The position numbers were made by a program, and so were the translations under genes. The notes beneath the pieces were generated by a model that had not been told where the DNA came from, did not search any database, and was given only the letters and a program-made list of their open reading frames with translations. Shown piece after piece: positions 1 to 12,279 of a stretch of 64,000 nucleotides of DNA. Where the stretch lies: NCBI GenBank assembly GCA_034440635.1, contig JAOTON010001669.1:1493501-1557500 (forward strand), written 5' to 3'. Source of the DNA: Lepas anatifera. Lineage: Eukaryota > Arthropoda > Thecostraca > Lepadidae. Position 1 is the first letter of the stretch. Each line of letters starts with the position of its first letter.

Positions 1-358
1 CCTTGAAAGTGCCGATATGACCTTGACCTGTGACCTTTGACCTTGACCTTGACCTTCATGTGAGGTGACCTTGACATATAATCCCGGTTATATGGTGTTG
101 AGACTTCACCACTCGGTCTCCAATGCAAGCTAACTGGTCCGACCGCGCGATTACGGCGATCTCAAAATACAGGTCTGACTTTAAAAGCCTATAAGTCAAG
201 AAATTTTCGACCGATTTTCAAAAAAATTCCACCAATCGACGCGCTATTAAATTTTGTATAATGTGACAAAGTATCATGTTTCGGCTACGAGCGGTTCTCC
301 CGTCACCTTGGAAAAACAGGTGGGGGCCTCCGAAGCCCCCCTCCAGTGCGCGTCTTAG
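1..358 (-). mobile_element. End of a family D TTAA-type DNA transposon, cut by the window edge
   Basis: Read on the minus strand this matches the start of the element at 40680: a terminus with CACTGGAGGGGGG, a GGCCTCCG..CCCCCACCT block, then GAGAACC, and further in a run of AGGTCAAGGTCA motifs. The terminus on this strand ends GCGCGTCTTAG, so the expected TTAA is degraded to TTAG. The rest of the element lies left of the window. No transposase frame is visible. Confidence 0.7.
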
Positions 359-839
359 GGACAGACCGAACGTTCCCGAAATAAGCTGCAAGAATGGGGC
401 CTGTCTGCAATCGTCCCGCCGTTCGGCCAGTCTGAAACGACCGCATCAGCACGCCCTTCTATCGCCGCATCAGCCTATGTTCTCTTTGCCAAAAGTAAAA
501 TGTATATGTTCCGAAAAAGTCAATTTCGTGTCAAGCCATACCCCAAGATCGCGTACTTTTTCAACGTGTTCCAAAATAGTATCATTTATTTTATATGCAG
601 CCAGTATATGGTTATTTTTTAGCGTCATTCTAAAGGTTTGAAATTTTGGAGGGTTTAGGGCAGTCCCCGAAACGTTGTATTAGCATTTTTTTAATTTTTA
701 CATCAGAAGTTTATGGTTGACACTCTGGAACGCTGCAGAATAGTCAGTGTCATGTCTGTTTGGTGACCAGTGGAAATGGATTCCCACGCTGTTTTAGAAG
801 AGTTTCCAAATAAGTGTCGCAAGATCGACGTGGGACAAA
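359..839. other. Unassigned stretch, no gene seen
   Basis: No open frame of convincing composition, no tandem repeat and no terminal inverted repeat were recognised. The short open frame that overlaps 276-641 runs out of a transposon end and looks accidental. Confidence 0.5.
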
Positions 840-1294
840 TCCGTGTTGTTTTTGAGTGAATACAGAGCGATTACGTTTTGATTACTATTGTGAGTCGATT
901 GATATACATGCTGACTATTCTAGGTTGGATAGAGAGCTTGACCTGGCCTTAGGTCAGGTCATTTTATGTTTTTACCTAGTATAGTCCTATTATATATCAT
1001 TCGATTTTCCATAACGAGAAGAAGCAAATGGAGCCTAAAAAACATTTCTACTCCACTGTCAGACGCTAGAGCCTGGAAAATTTTCTGTAACATGCCACCT
1101 TCACTGACCTGTCATTACCTCAATATTGACCTGAGACGAAAAGTGACCTTTGCATTTTGTTCATGAATTTGTATGAGCTATCCAGCAGCTTTCGCGTTTT
1201 TTGGTTATCCCGCATATGAGCTGAGTTCGAGGGGGGTTTGAACACACCCAACTGGGGCAAAGGAGGCTCGGAGGCCCACCGGGACGGGTGTTAA
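840..1294 (-). mobile_element. Family A TTAA element, one end only
   Basis: The right edge reads CCCACCGGGACGGGTGTTAA. Just inside is the GGGTTTGAACACACCC subterminal palindrome and then a block near-identical, in reverse, to the start of the element at 19105 (the stretch with GCGGGATAGCGAAAAAA). The part around 890-1010 resembles the element inserted in the Penelope-like retroelement (21660-21790), including GAGTCGATTG and CTGACC..AGGTCAGGTCA. The left boundary is not defined; 840 is approximate. Confidence 0.6.
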
Positions 1295-2190
1295 GCTGAT
1301 CTGGGACCCTGAGCTGATCCGAGGTGCTATGAGTCAATCTGAGCTTCCTGAGCTTTTCGAGGGCCCCTGAACTACCACCTGATTCCCTATGAGCTAGCTT
1401 GGGCCCTTGAGCTAATCTGAGGGCCCCTGAGTTGGTTTGGGCCCCTGAACTGTTATATGGTGCCTGAGCTGAGCTGGGAGCCGTGTGCTTGAGAGGGGCC
1501 ACTGGAGCTGGAGCTGGTCTAACATCCTGCATCAGCCGACCTGGGGGCCTCTGAGCTGAGCTGGACCCCAAAAGCTAATATGGGCCCCTGAGATAATTTG
1601 GGAACCCCTGTGCTGAATTAGGGGCTTCTGAGGTTGTTTGAGGACCCCTGTACAGTTAAAGGGCCCTGGGCTAAGCTGGGGCTATATGCAGGGGCGTAGC
1701 CAAGGGGGGGGGCGGCAGGGACAGCCGCCCCCCCAAGGGCCCGAATGGCCGCCTGAGGACACGGGCCGGGCTAAGCGTGGCTCGCCCGCACTATGCTCTG
1801 TGGCCAAATTTGAAATGTCATACCAGAGAGGGCCCTCTTAAGCCCTCTTCAGCACTATTCTGTAAAAATCAGGGCCCTTTTTACCCATCAGGGCCCTTTT
1901 AGCACTGTCGCAGTGGCCCTTTTCGGGGCGACGGCCCCCCCGCCTGAGCAAAATCCTGGCTACGCCTCTGGCTATGTGCTTGAATAATTGGCAATCTTGA
2001 GCTGTTCTGAGACCCAATATAAGTCAACCTGGGGCCCCTGAGCTGAGCCGGGCCCCTAAGTTAATATGGCCCCCTTTGCTGACCTAGGGGCCCCTAATGT
2101 GGCCGGGGACCCGGCACATTAGGGCCCCGGCCTAAGCTAGTCTGGCCACCTGAGCTAATATGTGGCCCCCTATGCTGAGCTTCTAGAGGC
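1295..2190 (+). repeat. Degenerate GAGCTGATCTGGGGCCCCT minisatellite
   Basis: The sequence is a run of imperfect units of about 20-25 bases with the core CCCCTGAGCTGATCTGGG. It starts directly after the TTAA terminus at 1291-1294 and is interrupted by the hAT-like insertion at 1689-1970. The same core recurs at 28970-30060 and in reverse orientation at 51985-55040. The overlapping minus-strand open frame (1161-1571) is a by-product of the repeat. Confidence 0.8.
1689..1970. mobile_element. hAT-type non-autonomous element (MITE)
   Basis: Termini are CAGGGGCGTAGCCA at the left and TGGCTACGCCTCTG at the right, an imperfect inverted repeat. The flanks are GCTATATG (1681-1688) and GCTATGTG (1971-1978), an 8-base target duplication with one mismatch, as hAT transposons make. 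The inside is G/C homopolymer-rich and has no transposase. It sits in the minisatellite, so it is younger than that array. Confidence 0.85.
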
Positions 2191-2503
2191 CTTGAGCTTA
2201 TATTAACACTTAACCAACACGGGGTGAGGTTTGAATTGTCTTTGCATCTTGGTGGGGGTGCTCCTCCTCATGTGTTTTGTTTTTTAGTGTTATATTGTAC
2301 TTATAAATTGAGCTTATATAGGGCCCCTTAAAAAGCTTATCTCGGGGCCCATGAACTGGTCTGGGGCCCCCTGAGGTGACCGACCGATTTGGGTGCATAA
2401 AATCTCCGTCTGTCGTATGTCCCAGTACTCTTAAAAGAGTTATAAGGGATTCTCTAAATAGGTCTAAGTTTGTCATATCTTGGCATAATGTTATAGCACG
2501 GGT

Positions 2504-2753
2504 CAGCGGCGGATATGGTTTAAGCTCCGCCCCAGAGTAGAAGACAGTAAGGCACTTCCAGCGCTGTTCATTTTTTCCGTATCACTTCCGGTTCCCGAGA
2601 TCATAAGGTGTCCGATCGGACCCCTTAGGCGGTGGTGTGTACGAAAAGATCCCAGCTTACTGCACTAGTTTAACCTTTCTATCGCCGCTCCCGCCGCTCG
2701 AAGTTTTTTTCGCCGACATGTTCCCCTAAACCAACCCGCTGGATCCGCCCCTG
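2504..2753. mobile_element. Possible hAT-like element remnant
   Basis: The edges read CAGCGGCGGAT and ATCCGCCCCTG, the same CAGNGGCGGATC-type end as the element at 3410-3795. The 8-base flanks do not match, so only the terminal similarity supports this. Confidence 0.4.
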
Positions 2754-2761
2754 ATGTTGGT

Positions 2762-2944
2762 TCATTGGTGAAGTTCATAAGCCGTCGATAGCGCCATAAA
2801 TAAAGCTAGAAGTCTGAAGACATACTGCCTTCTGGGGAGTAAACTACCACGAAACTCTTCAGGAAGACCTCCTAGAATTAAGCCTACAGCGTGACTAAAC
2901 AAAACAGTCACCCTCTCCAAAAAGATTCCAAGAGCTATAAGCAA
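2762..2944 (-). CDS. Unassigned short hydrophobic frame, possibly part of an exon
   Basis: This 60-codon minus-strand frame has two hydrophobic stretches (about residues 1-28 and 41-56) separated by a charged linker, which would suit a membrane protein fragment. I do not recognise a family. It lies about 100 bases downstream, on the same strand, of the CpG-rich, TGACGTCA-containing block at 3044-3176, so a decayed first exon is conceivable. It may equally be chance. Confidence 0.15.
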   Translation of the reverse strand: MLIALGIFLERVTVLFSHAVGLILGGLPEEFRGSLLPRRQYVFRLLALFMALSTAYELHQ

Positions 2945-3043
2945 TTCACAGGTATTTCCCGAGCGTTAAATCAGTTCGTGTTCCTTGAACCGGCACTCCT
3001 TAACCTGCTATCGAATACAAAACAACTGGCGGCGAATTCCAGC

Positions 3044-3176
3044 GGCTTTTGTGACGTCAGTGATGACGCAGCGGTGACGTAACGGGGATCTGGCGTGACG
3101 CGCTGTTGCTGACCGGACGAGTTCGCGACGCCACAACAGACTCGTGATCGTGACGTCATCGTCTCTGACGTCAACG
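3044..3176. promoter_or_regulatory. CpG-rich block with clustered CRE-like sites
   Basis: TGACGTCA-type motifs and variants cluster here: GTGACGTCAGTGATGACG near 3050, GTGACGTAAC near 3075, GTGACGTCATCG near 3152 and TGACGTCAACG near 3167. CpG density is higher than in the neighbouring sequence. The arrangement resembles the region upstream of the two PQ-loop genes. No transcript can be assigned. Confidence 0.35.
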
Positions 3177-3409
3177 GGACGATAGCGAGGATGCATGGGG
3201 CTTCTCATCGTAGTGTGATTTGGTTGGAATAAAATAGTGAGATGGGGAGGGTCCTGCTATTACTGCTATCTGCGCTTCATTTACAGTCGATTGGCCTTCG
3301 GTTTCCAGTCATTGACGCTTTTTCTCAGATGCGGCTGTCCAAAATATTTCAGTGACGATCAAAAGAGGTGGGAAGGAAAAGGACTGGCTTAGGATCGCCT
3401 ACACCTATG

Positions 3410-3795
3410 CAGTGGCGGATCTAGCCGGATGGTTTGGGAGGGGCAAACCAAAGTCGAAAGGGAAAAAAACGTCGCGCAGTACAAAATTACGTTAAATTAT
3501 GCCTTTTCGGTAGGATTTTGGGAACTGGAGACGGAAAGCAAAAAAAAACGCCACGGGGTCAAAAATATGGACTCAAGATACTTTTTCTCCTACCCAAGCC
3601 CCAATATTTACACTAAACTTCACTAATTCTGTTTGAAGTTGAGAGTTGAAACACCAAAATCTTGCTTACAAGCTAAAAAGGAGTCGGGGAAAAAGCAGGT
3701 CCATCGCTTTGGGGCGGGGCTAAACATAGTTTTGCCCCGAGCTTTTCCGTTTGGGGAGGGCAATTGCCTTTTTGCCCCCCCTGGATCCGCCACTG
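3410..3795. mobile_element. hAT-type non-autonomous element (MITE)
   Basis: It begins CAGTGGCGGATCTAG and ends CTGGATCCGCCACTG, a clear inverted repeat of the CAG type. The left flank is CACCTATG and the right flank CACCTCCTATG, which is an 8-base duplication only if three bases were later gained on the right. The short frames on both strands inside it (3623-3824) are mirror products of the sequence, not genes. Confidence 0.7.
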
Positions 3796-4050
3796 CACCT
3801 CCTATGCGTGTATGTGTCACCTAGGTGGGAAGTGCTGATAGTCCGCAGCGCAGCCAGAGGGACCATGGGGCTGTGTCCCCTCCCTTTGGTTGACCTTTCC
3901 CCTCCATTAGACATAAGCGTTGAAAGCTGCTCCGTGGACCACAGGCGACAACTGACAACTGAACCGAATATCTGGAGCATAAACCAGCGCTGCAGAAAAT
4001 ATCACCCAGAAATATGTATTTTATGCATTTCAGGGAGAAATATACTTCTG

Positions 4051-4398
4051 AGTCTCTAGTCTATACGGGCTCCTTTGACTGCTGAATCCTTATACTGTTG
4101 AGTCTCAGGTCTCTACGCGCTCCTTTGACGGCTGAATCCTTATACTGCTGAGTCTCTGGTCTTTACGCGCTCCTTTGACAGCTGAATCCTTATACTGCTC
4201 AGTCTCTGGTCTTTACGCGCTCCTTTGACGGCTGAATCCTTATACTGCTGAGTCTCTGGTCTTTACGCACTCTTTTGACGGCTGAATCCTTATACGCTGA
4301 GTCTCTGGTCTCTACGCACTCCTTTGACGGCTGAATCCTTATGCTGCTGAGTCTCTGGTCTTTATGCACTCCTTTGACTGCAGCCCACAAAAGATCTG
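4051..4398. repeat. 50-bp tandem repeat, about seven copies
   Basis: Copies start at 4051, 4101, 4151, 4201, 4251, 4300 and 4350, each beginning AGTCTCTGGTC and containing CTCCTTTGAC and GCTGAATCCTTATACT. Two copies are one base short, so the array shifts frame. The minus-strand open frame at 4199-4411 is a by-product of this array. Confidence 0.9.
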
Positions 4399-6526
4399 AT
4401 TCGGTTATCATATTTTTCCAACTGATCTTGAAGCTACAGAGTGCTGCACATCGATAGGCACATTGTTATCTTAACGAGCGAGCCTGCACTTTACCGTCAC
4501 ATGTGACATAATCACCCCTTTATATACGTCTTCCATGGGCTCTCTTTGTCAGGTCTTAAAGGTGGGCGCCTGCACCTAATTCTTTTAAGCCAATACCGCT
4601 TCTTCCACTACCTTGGGTAGCTAAAACCGCTACCACTGCTGACGCTGCCTTTTAAAAAATCGCGAAACCGTCTCTCCCCACTTCGCTAATCTCTATCGTT
4701 TTTATTATAATTACCATGTTTTACCATGGGGTAAATATAATTTTAAGTTGATTTAATTTCTACTCCATTTTTTACTTTCTACTATGTTGTTGTACCACAG
4801 CACCTTAAAGCAGTTCTCACTGTTCTATTCATTTGCAAAACTGCGGCTTCTCTGAATATGACACCTAAAGTTACACTAGGCTATGCGTTTTAAAGTCGTT
4901 TTACCATGGTATTTGATATTGTCTTGCTACCGCGTTCAAGTAAGCATCGGAAGGTGTGAACATGTTTTTACGTTTATGCGTCCGCTCCCATTCCTTTTAA
5001 GCAGGGGCTTTGCAATCGAGGGACCTCGGGGAGCGGGGTAAAAGTGTGCCCCCTTAAACTTTAAAAGGGTAACATTGTTGAAATATTTGATTTCAGGGTG
5101 AAGATATTCTGTTTTTATATCTTTATTCCTGTTTTCATACTTTCATTAACACCTGTGTTTAATACGACAAAGTGTTGCACTGCCTTATTTAGGCAACCAA
5201 ACATATAACGACAGATGAACAGAGGTTTCCATAGCTGGGCCGCCTCCCCCATCGCTCGAAAATTCGTGGCGACGTGCTTGGTTCTTAGACCCCTTGTACG
5301 CATCAACCAAAATTAAGAAAGATGATTTCATGTGTTCTATCGGTCCCATTACACGTCTGTCTGTAGGGGAAGTGGGTTTGAATCTTCTAGATCGCCAATC
5401 GCTACTCAGCTACTTTTGGCTTATAGGAATCGATGCTGCTACTACGCTACCATTTCGAGAGTCCACAAGTAGCGGAGTAGCGAACCGCCGGGCTCTGCTC
5501 AGTTCGTTAGCACATCACACGATATTTGACACACGACCATCTTCGTCTCACAGACAGGCGCACAGTGGCGTGTGATGAGACGCACAGAAATAACCTCGAA
5601 CTTGGTCGTTGTGACGCACTTCGTGACTCACGCCGGTCGATATGTCGGCCTACACTCAACTCACCCTGACGTGCGGGACAGGAAGCGACCGCCCCTGGCT
5701 CCAGAGGTGCAGAAAGTATGCTGGCTGTCACAAACTCAATGCGAAGAGTGCCTCCTCTGTCACACAGAGCTGTAAATAATAATTGTATACTTGAAAACCT
5801 ATTTCCAATATGCTGAATGTCCTCTACCTGTCCCTTACTTTTTGCAGCAGACAAGGTTCTAGCACCAAACCATTACAGCATGAAAGTAGTAAACTGAGTT
5901 TTCATTTATAGATCATGTTTTTGTTTTTGGAAGGAAAATTTCCAATTATGGGTCATTTTTCCCGTATTGGGGTCATAACTATTATTGGCAACTCTGACCG
6001 CAGTTTCCCCCAATGACATGCATTTCCCTTTTTGAAGAAGTTTCCATTTTTGGAAGGAGTGTTTCCAATTATGGTACTTTTCCACATGATTAAATGTAGC
6101 AATTATCATGAAAATAGTCATTATTGGGAAAATACCTATCTATGAATGGGAGCGTACATGTACACACAATTGGGAACCCTAACCACAGCTTCCCCCCCAC
6201 TAAACTTCTATCTCACATATCAACAAAAGGGAAAAAATGTCAATATCAACATAGTATTTGGATCTACCTAAAATGTGTTGGTAAAGTGGACCTTAGGTAG
6301 CATTTTTATAAACACATCAAATGCTTAAAATTTGCATCCCACTCACGATCATCACCTGCCTGGTCATTCCTTTTCTGCAGTAAAAACTCTGAGGCAAATA
6401 GCCTGCATAGATGTAAAATTATGTCTATTGGCCTAATAGGTACAGAGGTATTGGAATTCACATACCAAAGAAAGATCCAGTGTAGTCAAAATCCTGCTTT
6501 AACTCCATGCAGTTCAGGTCCTGTGC
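4399..6526. other. Long stretch without a recognisable gene
   Basis: AT-rich and GC-balanced pieces alternate. Imperfect copies of CCAATTATGG / GGAAGG.AAATTTCC occur near 5940-6080 as a small local repeat. Open frames at 5294-5575 and 5507-5854 overlap on opposite strands, have no family features and are treated as chance. Confidence 0.5.
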
Positions 6527-6555
6527 GTTGCTTACCACCATTGGTAGTAAGCAAC
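6527..6555. repeat. Strong short hairpin
   Basis: The arms 6527-6540 (GTTGCTTACCACCA) and 6542-6555 (TGGTAGTAAGCAAC) are reverse complements apart from one pair, with a single central base. It lies inside the remnant that ends at 6687. Confidence 0.7.
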
Positions 6556-6559
6556 ACAC

Positions 6560-6687
6560 CCCCAACCAGCGTTTTTCGAAGTCTATTTCTTTCTGCAATT
6601 TGCTGTGATTTTCTGAGATAAGAAGGGGGTCTACTCGGCCCCCTCCAGTGCACGTTAGTTCCAGGCCCCTCTCCAGTGTGGGTGTTA
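6560..6687 (-). mobile_element. Terminus of a TTAA-type element related to family D
   Basis: The end reads CTCCAGTGTGGGTGTTAA, preceded by CCCCCTCCAGTGCACGTTAG. This is the same double CCAGTG block as the right ends at 41540-41587 and 55915-55960. Only about 130 bases can be matched; the other end was not found. Confidence 0.55.
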
Positions 6688-9631
6688 ACACTTTGTGGAG
6701 GACTGCATTAGCACACATTTGCTATCTGTACAATATTGGTATGATAATTTGATCATGAAAACTCACCTGAATCACTGTTGTTGCCAGCCTGTTGCTGGCG
6801 CCAACTCTCCCAACTTCCTCCAGCTCCAAATATATCTAACCAATCTAGGGCACAAATAAACCAAGGCACAAGCCGGCCAAGGAATGAAAACCCAAGTTTG
6901 ATATGGGAAAGTGCACCAGTCTTGCAATAGCCTACATTCATCTGAGATAAGCCATGGGCTGTCTCTATATTTATTCTAGCTAGTTTTAGCCTGCACTTAT
7001 CTCAAATATACCTAATAAATATGCCCTCAAAATAAGTGGCTTCCGGCCTGTTTAAATTTTTGGTAGGCTCTACATCACATAAACATTTCTAACTTGTGTT
7101 GTCGCTGTTGCGCAGTTTAAGTAGAATTGCTGCCCAGCTATGTTTATTTTTTCACTCACTTAGTACTTTTATTAGTAGCTTTTAGGCGTACTTAATACTA
7201 AATTCGAAGAAATAGGGGCCGCTAAATCGAAGAGACTCAAACTGTAAATCTGATTTAACCTGAAAAAAATGGACAGAGAAGTACTTGATAAAGTATCTGC
7301 GTTACCGTTAATGCCTTAAATATGCCCACAATCATGTATTTCTCGAAAAAATTGACTGTCACATTTCCGGTATCTAGGCGACAACTTTCTGCAAACTACT
7401 AACAATCGGCACCATTGGGCTGCATGTTAAAATCTGGCAACTGTGACAGCGGTTTGCGGGTTTTCTGCAGCGGGGGTCCCTCGTTTTAGTGGAAACTGAA
7501 CACAGTACCAATATTGTATCACTAATGGTACGCTGTGCAATTGAAGAACCGAGCTGCTAAGTTAAAATATTCCCTACACGCTTCATTCTCTATTTCGAAA
7601 ATATGGGGTTTGATTTTGAGCCATATTGTCAGGATCACTATTTTGTCACAATTATGCACCTCAATTTTCGTAAATGTGTCACAAACTCCGGTAGCCGAGT
7701 TGGCAAGTTTCTGCACCTCTGCCTGGCTCGTCGCTGTCGTCGGGCTGTGTACCATGCGCGTTTCTTAGAACTCCGCCGCTGCATATTTTGGTAGTAGTAC
7801 CGTGCCGCGCCGTCAATGTTGGATCGAAAAGCCAGGTTTCCGGTGAAAACAAAAACCGGGTAAAGTCAGAGCTGTTTCCTGGAGTCTTGGCCTCTGATAA
7901 AATGTGTGAATGTGCTATCAAAATCCAATAAAACATCCACAGACACCTCTAAATAGCGTGTGACGAGGCGCACCAACTGCGTCACAGTTCGTCGCCCGCG
8001 GATACGCCGCGGAATGGGAATTGTTTACGTCAAGGCCCGCGATGACGTCATATCGTGAATCTCCATCGGCTGAGCCCGCCGAGAACGAGTCTCCCAATTA
8101 AGGCCGTCGTATAGGGTTCGGTGTGGCCTTCAAACCTACCTGGGTGTTGTTGTTTCATGCTGGAGATGTCCGCCGCGATCTCGTCCGAACAGAAGGTGAA
8201 CAATTGGCGAGTCCTGGTCGGAAACTGGTCGGACCAGACTCGACGATCGGGTCACATTTCGGACTGTGTGCTGTTACTTCCGAGGCATTGGTTGCATAAG
8301 TGGTCTACCTGCATAAGCACTGCTGTATTCCATTATTCAGTGACATATCCCTCGGAAATAATTTCTCGTAGTACGTACGCCCAGGTTATCTATGTAAACA
8401 GATGTTTGAGGCACCGAGTAGTGTGATGACACATTAAACAACAATACTCGCTGAGCTCTGGCCTAGAAGGCATATGCTTTTGATCAGGTCTTCAACTAGA
8501 CGTGAAATATTGTAGCATTTGATTTGCTTTGGTTGGGGCTGAAAACATTGCATGACATGACGCTATTTCAATTCATTATTGGGTGGAATGAATGTGGGTG
8601 TTTTTGGAAATTGGTAATTTCTCAGATAATTTCTCCGCCGATAATCCGGTTGGGACATGTCTCAGTCTCCGTGACAAGGTTCAAATAGGGATAGGACCGG
8701 GCATTTTAGAAATATTGGAACTTCTCAGTGAGTGGTAAAAGGTGGCAGAGCTCGACACTACTCTCTCAATTCACTCGGAACATAGTGGCCGGTAATGACT
8801 GGGGCTGCCGGCTGCTTTTCGTTGCTTGATAATATGCCCAGATACTTGAATTGGAATTTTGGGAAAGTCCGCACAAGGTTTCCAAAAGGCGTCATACTGC
8901 TTAAGCACTGCATAACTTCTCGCCTTTGTGGTCAAGACTTTGACTAAGATCAAGTCCAGTTTCAAAACTAAAATCCGCCTGCGGACTTAATGCTTTACGG
9001 AGGGAAAGCCCGATGGTGGCAGCCAATATTTTCACTTATTTGTATTATGATGCTATTATTACAATGGATGCCACTGACGAAAACATTTTTTACGAATTCA
9101 AGAGTGGTGGATGGATCTCTCTTTCAACAGCAGTTTTGTGATTGAGTTTAGTAGATCGTAGAATATATTTGCGAACGGGATTAATATTCAGAACTGTTTC
9201 AGAGGCAATTGGTCATCTCCTCAGCGTAGTGTAAAAAAACAGAGCATCATGTGTCTCATCGACTGCTGAAGCATCCTGGTCAGATGTGGCCCACTCTACA
9301 GTGAGCTGGATGTAGAATGGTGAAAAGTCCAGGTGTGCTCTCCCGGATTAACCGATGAATATTCTGCTTAAAGTGGGTAGGGCGGCGGGGAATGGCGCTA
9401 CCGTGTCCATAAATCTGGAAATATCCACAGGGAACGACCTGATCTAAGATGTGGCCAGTTCTCACGTAATGTTTTACCGTAGGCCGGACGTATGTATGTA
9501 GTACATACATACGTAAATGGCTTAAAAGTTTTAATGGTGCTTTCCGAGATCCAGGATATTTTCTCACTTCCAAAAGTTTAGGTAAATTTCATGGGTCACA
9601 CATGCCTAACGGAATCACACCATGTTGGATA
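6688..9631. other. Long stretch without a recognisable gene
   Basis: Mixed composition with a CpG-richer patch at about 7680-8280. Overlapping opposite-strand frames at 7522-7768 and 7679-7936 show no family signature. A perfect palindrome lies at 9488-9514 and is listed separately. Confidence 0.5.
9488..9514. repeat. Perfect 27-bp ACGTATGTATGTA palindrome
   Basis: Arms 9488-9500 and 9502-9514 are exact reverse complements around one central G. A closely similar perfect palindrome occurs at 62382-62405. Confidence 0.9.
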
Positions 9632-10942
9632 TTAACACGCGCATTGATAGGGTCTGAGCCACTTTCGCCTTGATGGGGGAGGCGGGTACCCGCCCCCTCC
9701 CCCTAAGATCTCGAGAACTGCGCTAGGTAGCGAAAAACAGTAAATGGTGTTGGATAGCGCATCCACTTCTCCATCGAATATATTTAAAACATTTTTGTCA
9801 GGTCACATTTAAACGTGCATTGCGGGGGCGGGTCGCCCCTGTTTTGAGAGTGAAACGGCGGTGCGTAGCGCCGCCGTCGGTACCTTTTCTTTTTTAACTT
9901 GGAAATTTTAGGTTGGTCATCTGGTGGTCCCATTACGGTAGGACCCGACCTTAAAAAGTTTAGATGCATAGTCGGGCGGGTGAACTATCGATTGAAACTT
10001 ATCTGGCCCGGTTTCTACATATGTTGGTATTTTTGATATCGATGACCTAGGTCGGTGGGTGACCTCTTTGAATACTGGGAAAATGGTTTTGGTAACTCGT
10101 ACGGATGGTGTGGCATTTATTTTGTGATTGACTAGCCTGGGCTTTGGGCTATGATTGTTTTTATAATTTGCTGCCTGACTGGTGGTAATGTTTGACCTGG
10201 GTATTATATGGCTTGTAGGATTCATAGTTTAGTTTTTGATTTACTTGTCATGATGCCCAAAACTATTATGTTCCCTTGCGGGATTTTGACCGTGACCTTA
10301 AATGTGACCTGATAAAAATGGTTATGTTTTGTGGAGAGTGGTGGGGGCCCTACCTTTTTCCTACCTGTCTCGATCTGGGGGGTCCGTTGGTGGCTCCCCC
10401 GTTTTAAGGTCACTAGATGTCAAAACATACCATCATAGGGGGGTCATTCCACCGTAAATCGACCAAGGCATAAAACCCTACTATTTTTTATTTCCACAAA
10501 AATTGGTAAATGGGGACTCGCAAGGGCGTAGAATCCACCCTTGGCACCCAAAAAATTATTTGAAAATTGGTTTGAGAGAAATAGCCTCCGGAAAATTTTG
10601 AAGGTCATTATATAAGCATTGATTAGAATGCCTACAACTCAAAAAAGCTCACTGTGGAGCTATGCTAGCGTAACTCATGTTCTAATTGACTTGCAACTTT
10701 AAAATAAAAACATTGGAAGCATTAAAATCAAGCAGTCAAACTAGAATTGAATCACTTTACCACAAGCAAAGGAATAAGGGTTTGCCCTCCCCTATTTTGA
10801 ATTCAAATTATTGTCCCTTTGGAAATGAACTTAACTGGTGTAAATGTCATGTATGGTTATTTGGATCATTGCACATCGTTTTAAAATGAAAATGTCTCCG
10901 TCACATTGAATCACCGAACTATGATGTCATTTCCAGAAGCAT

Positions 10943-11970
10943 TTAACCCGCGCCCCACTGGGGGTTCGGCGCCACCTTCGCCCCACCGGGGGCCATATAT
11001 GCCCCCCTAACTCCGAAAATATGGAAGTTAGCGCAAAGCTGCAGAGTATATTAGAAAGATCATGCGAATTCAGTAAGATTTTACTTGGCATGTTTAAGCG
11101 TTCCGCTCTATGTTTTGACCTCCAGAGGTCAAGTTATGTCACGATAGGCTATTTCCAGTAAAATATGCAATCCTAAGAAACCTGAGCATAGCTCTCACGC
11201 CATTAGAGATATTGAGATCTGGAAAAAATCATTTGGTAGGAAATACCAGGTCTTTCTCCGCTATGTGGAACATAATGGCCTCCCACCAGTGGTTTGACCT
11301 CCAGAGGATACCTCGTGACTTAATATGACCTGAGTTCACGAAAGGTAAAAAGTGACCTTGTCGTATATCAAATAAAAATCAGTGAAGAGACATACACGAT
11401 GACCTTTAATTCAGTGCTCTCGCTTAATTAGGTCAAAAGTTATCGTCAATATATCGTTTTTGGCCTCTAGTGACCTCTGATGATCTCAGATAGACCAAAG
11501 GGCAATATCTCCCCTGAGATCCATGAAAGGGTGTCCAAGAACGCTTTTCTGAGCAATCTGAGTATTTACGATTATTTTGTGACTTTTAGTTCATAAGACA
11601 CCTTTTCTCATGCTTTTTCATTGGAAGAGGTTACCTGGTGACCTGACCTCAGGTGACCAAATCGAAAAAATCCCGAAAATGCATTTTGTAGACTCCGGAG
11701 GAGTCATGAAGTGTAGAAAGTTTAAAATCCATCGGCTCAGAAATGTAGCTATGGTAGAGCTCAAAAATTAAAGTGAGGTGACATTGGTTGACCTCGCCTG
11801 GTGACCTGACCTAGGGTGACCCGGGGTAATATATTTCAGGGATGATGGAAAAATAATGGGGCAAGAGGTAGAACCCTCAACCGTGGTGCTGCCCCTCGTT
11901 GTTTGTCTGTTGTTCCTAAAAAAACTTAGGGGGCCATTGATTTCATTATTCTAGGTGGGGCGAGGGTTAA
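10943..11970. mobile_element. Family A transposon, TTAACCCGCGCC subfamily, nested
   Basis: The ends are TTAACCCGCGCCCCACTGGG and GGTGGGGCGAGGGTTAA. The body is rich in TGACCT and AGGTCA and matches the element at 35320-37333 after removal of that copy's insertion (for example CTCACGCCATTAGAGATATT near 11193 against CTCATGCCATTAGAGCTATT near 36569). It lies inside the family B element, so this is the third layer. No open frame of note. Confidence 0.85.
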
Positions 11971-12279
11971 AGAATAGTTTTGGCTTTTGAGGCTTTTTGC
12001 CGCGTTCTCCCGGACGTAGCTTGAATCTAAAACATGTTATGACCTTAGTTCGGCTTCTATAGCATTTGGTAATCTCCTGTGGCATTTCAAACGTGTTTAA
12101 GCTTGACCTATGGTAATCTCTAAGTGAATTCTGCTCAGCGTACTCATTATTTTAGATATCTTATACTGAAAATGTTTTAGGCCCTAAAAACATATAATTG
12201 GTGATTTTTAGTGGTGCATTGCATTGCATGGGACTGGTTCAGAGTTCAAAAGTACTCCTTAGAAGTAAAAGCAACTAGT

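Noticed and set aside
2210..2476. An 88-codon minus-strand frame next to the minisatellite
   Set aside because: Part of it is repeat-derived and the rest shows no family signature.
4051..4398. Considered as a CRISPR-like array because of regular spacing
   Set aside because: Whole 50-bp units repeat without unique spacers and the context is an animal genome; it is a plain tandem repeat.
7522..7755. A minus-strand frame starting MVHSPTTATSQAEVQKLA, thought of as a cystatin-like N-terminus
   Set aside because: Only a short loose resemblance; no QVVAG-type motif follows and the plus strand is equally open.
8141..8290. A minus-strand splice-donor-like CCAG|GTAGGT after a short peptide
   Set aside because: The in-frame part upstream has a stop, leaving only a few codons; signals like this arise by chance.
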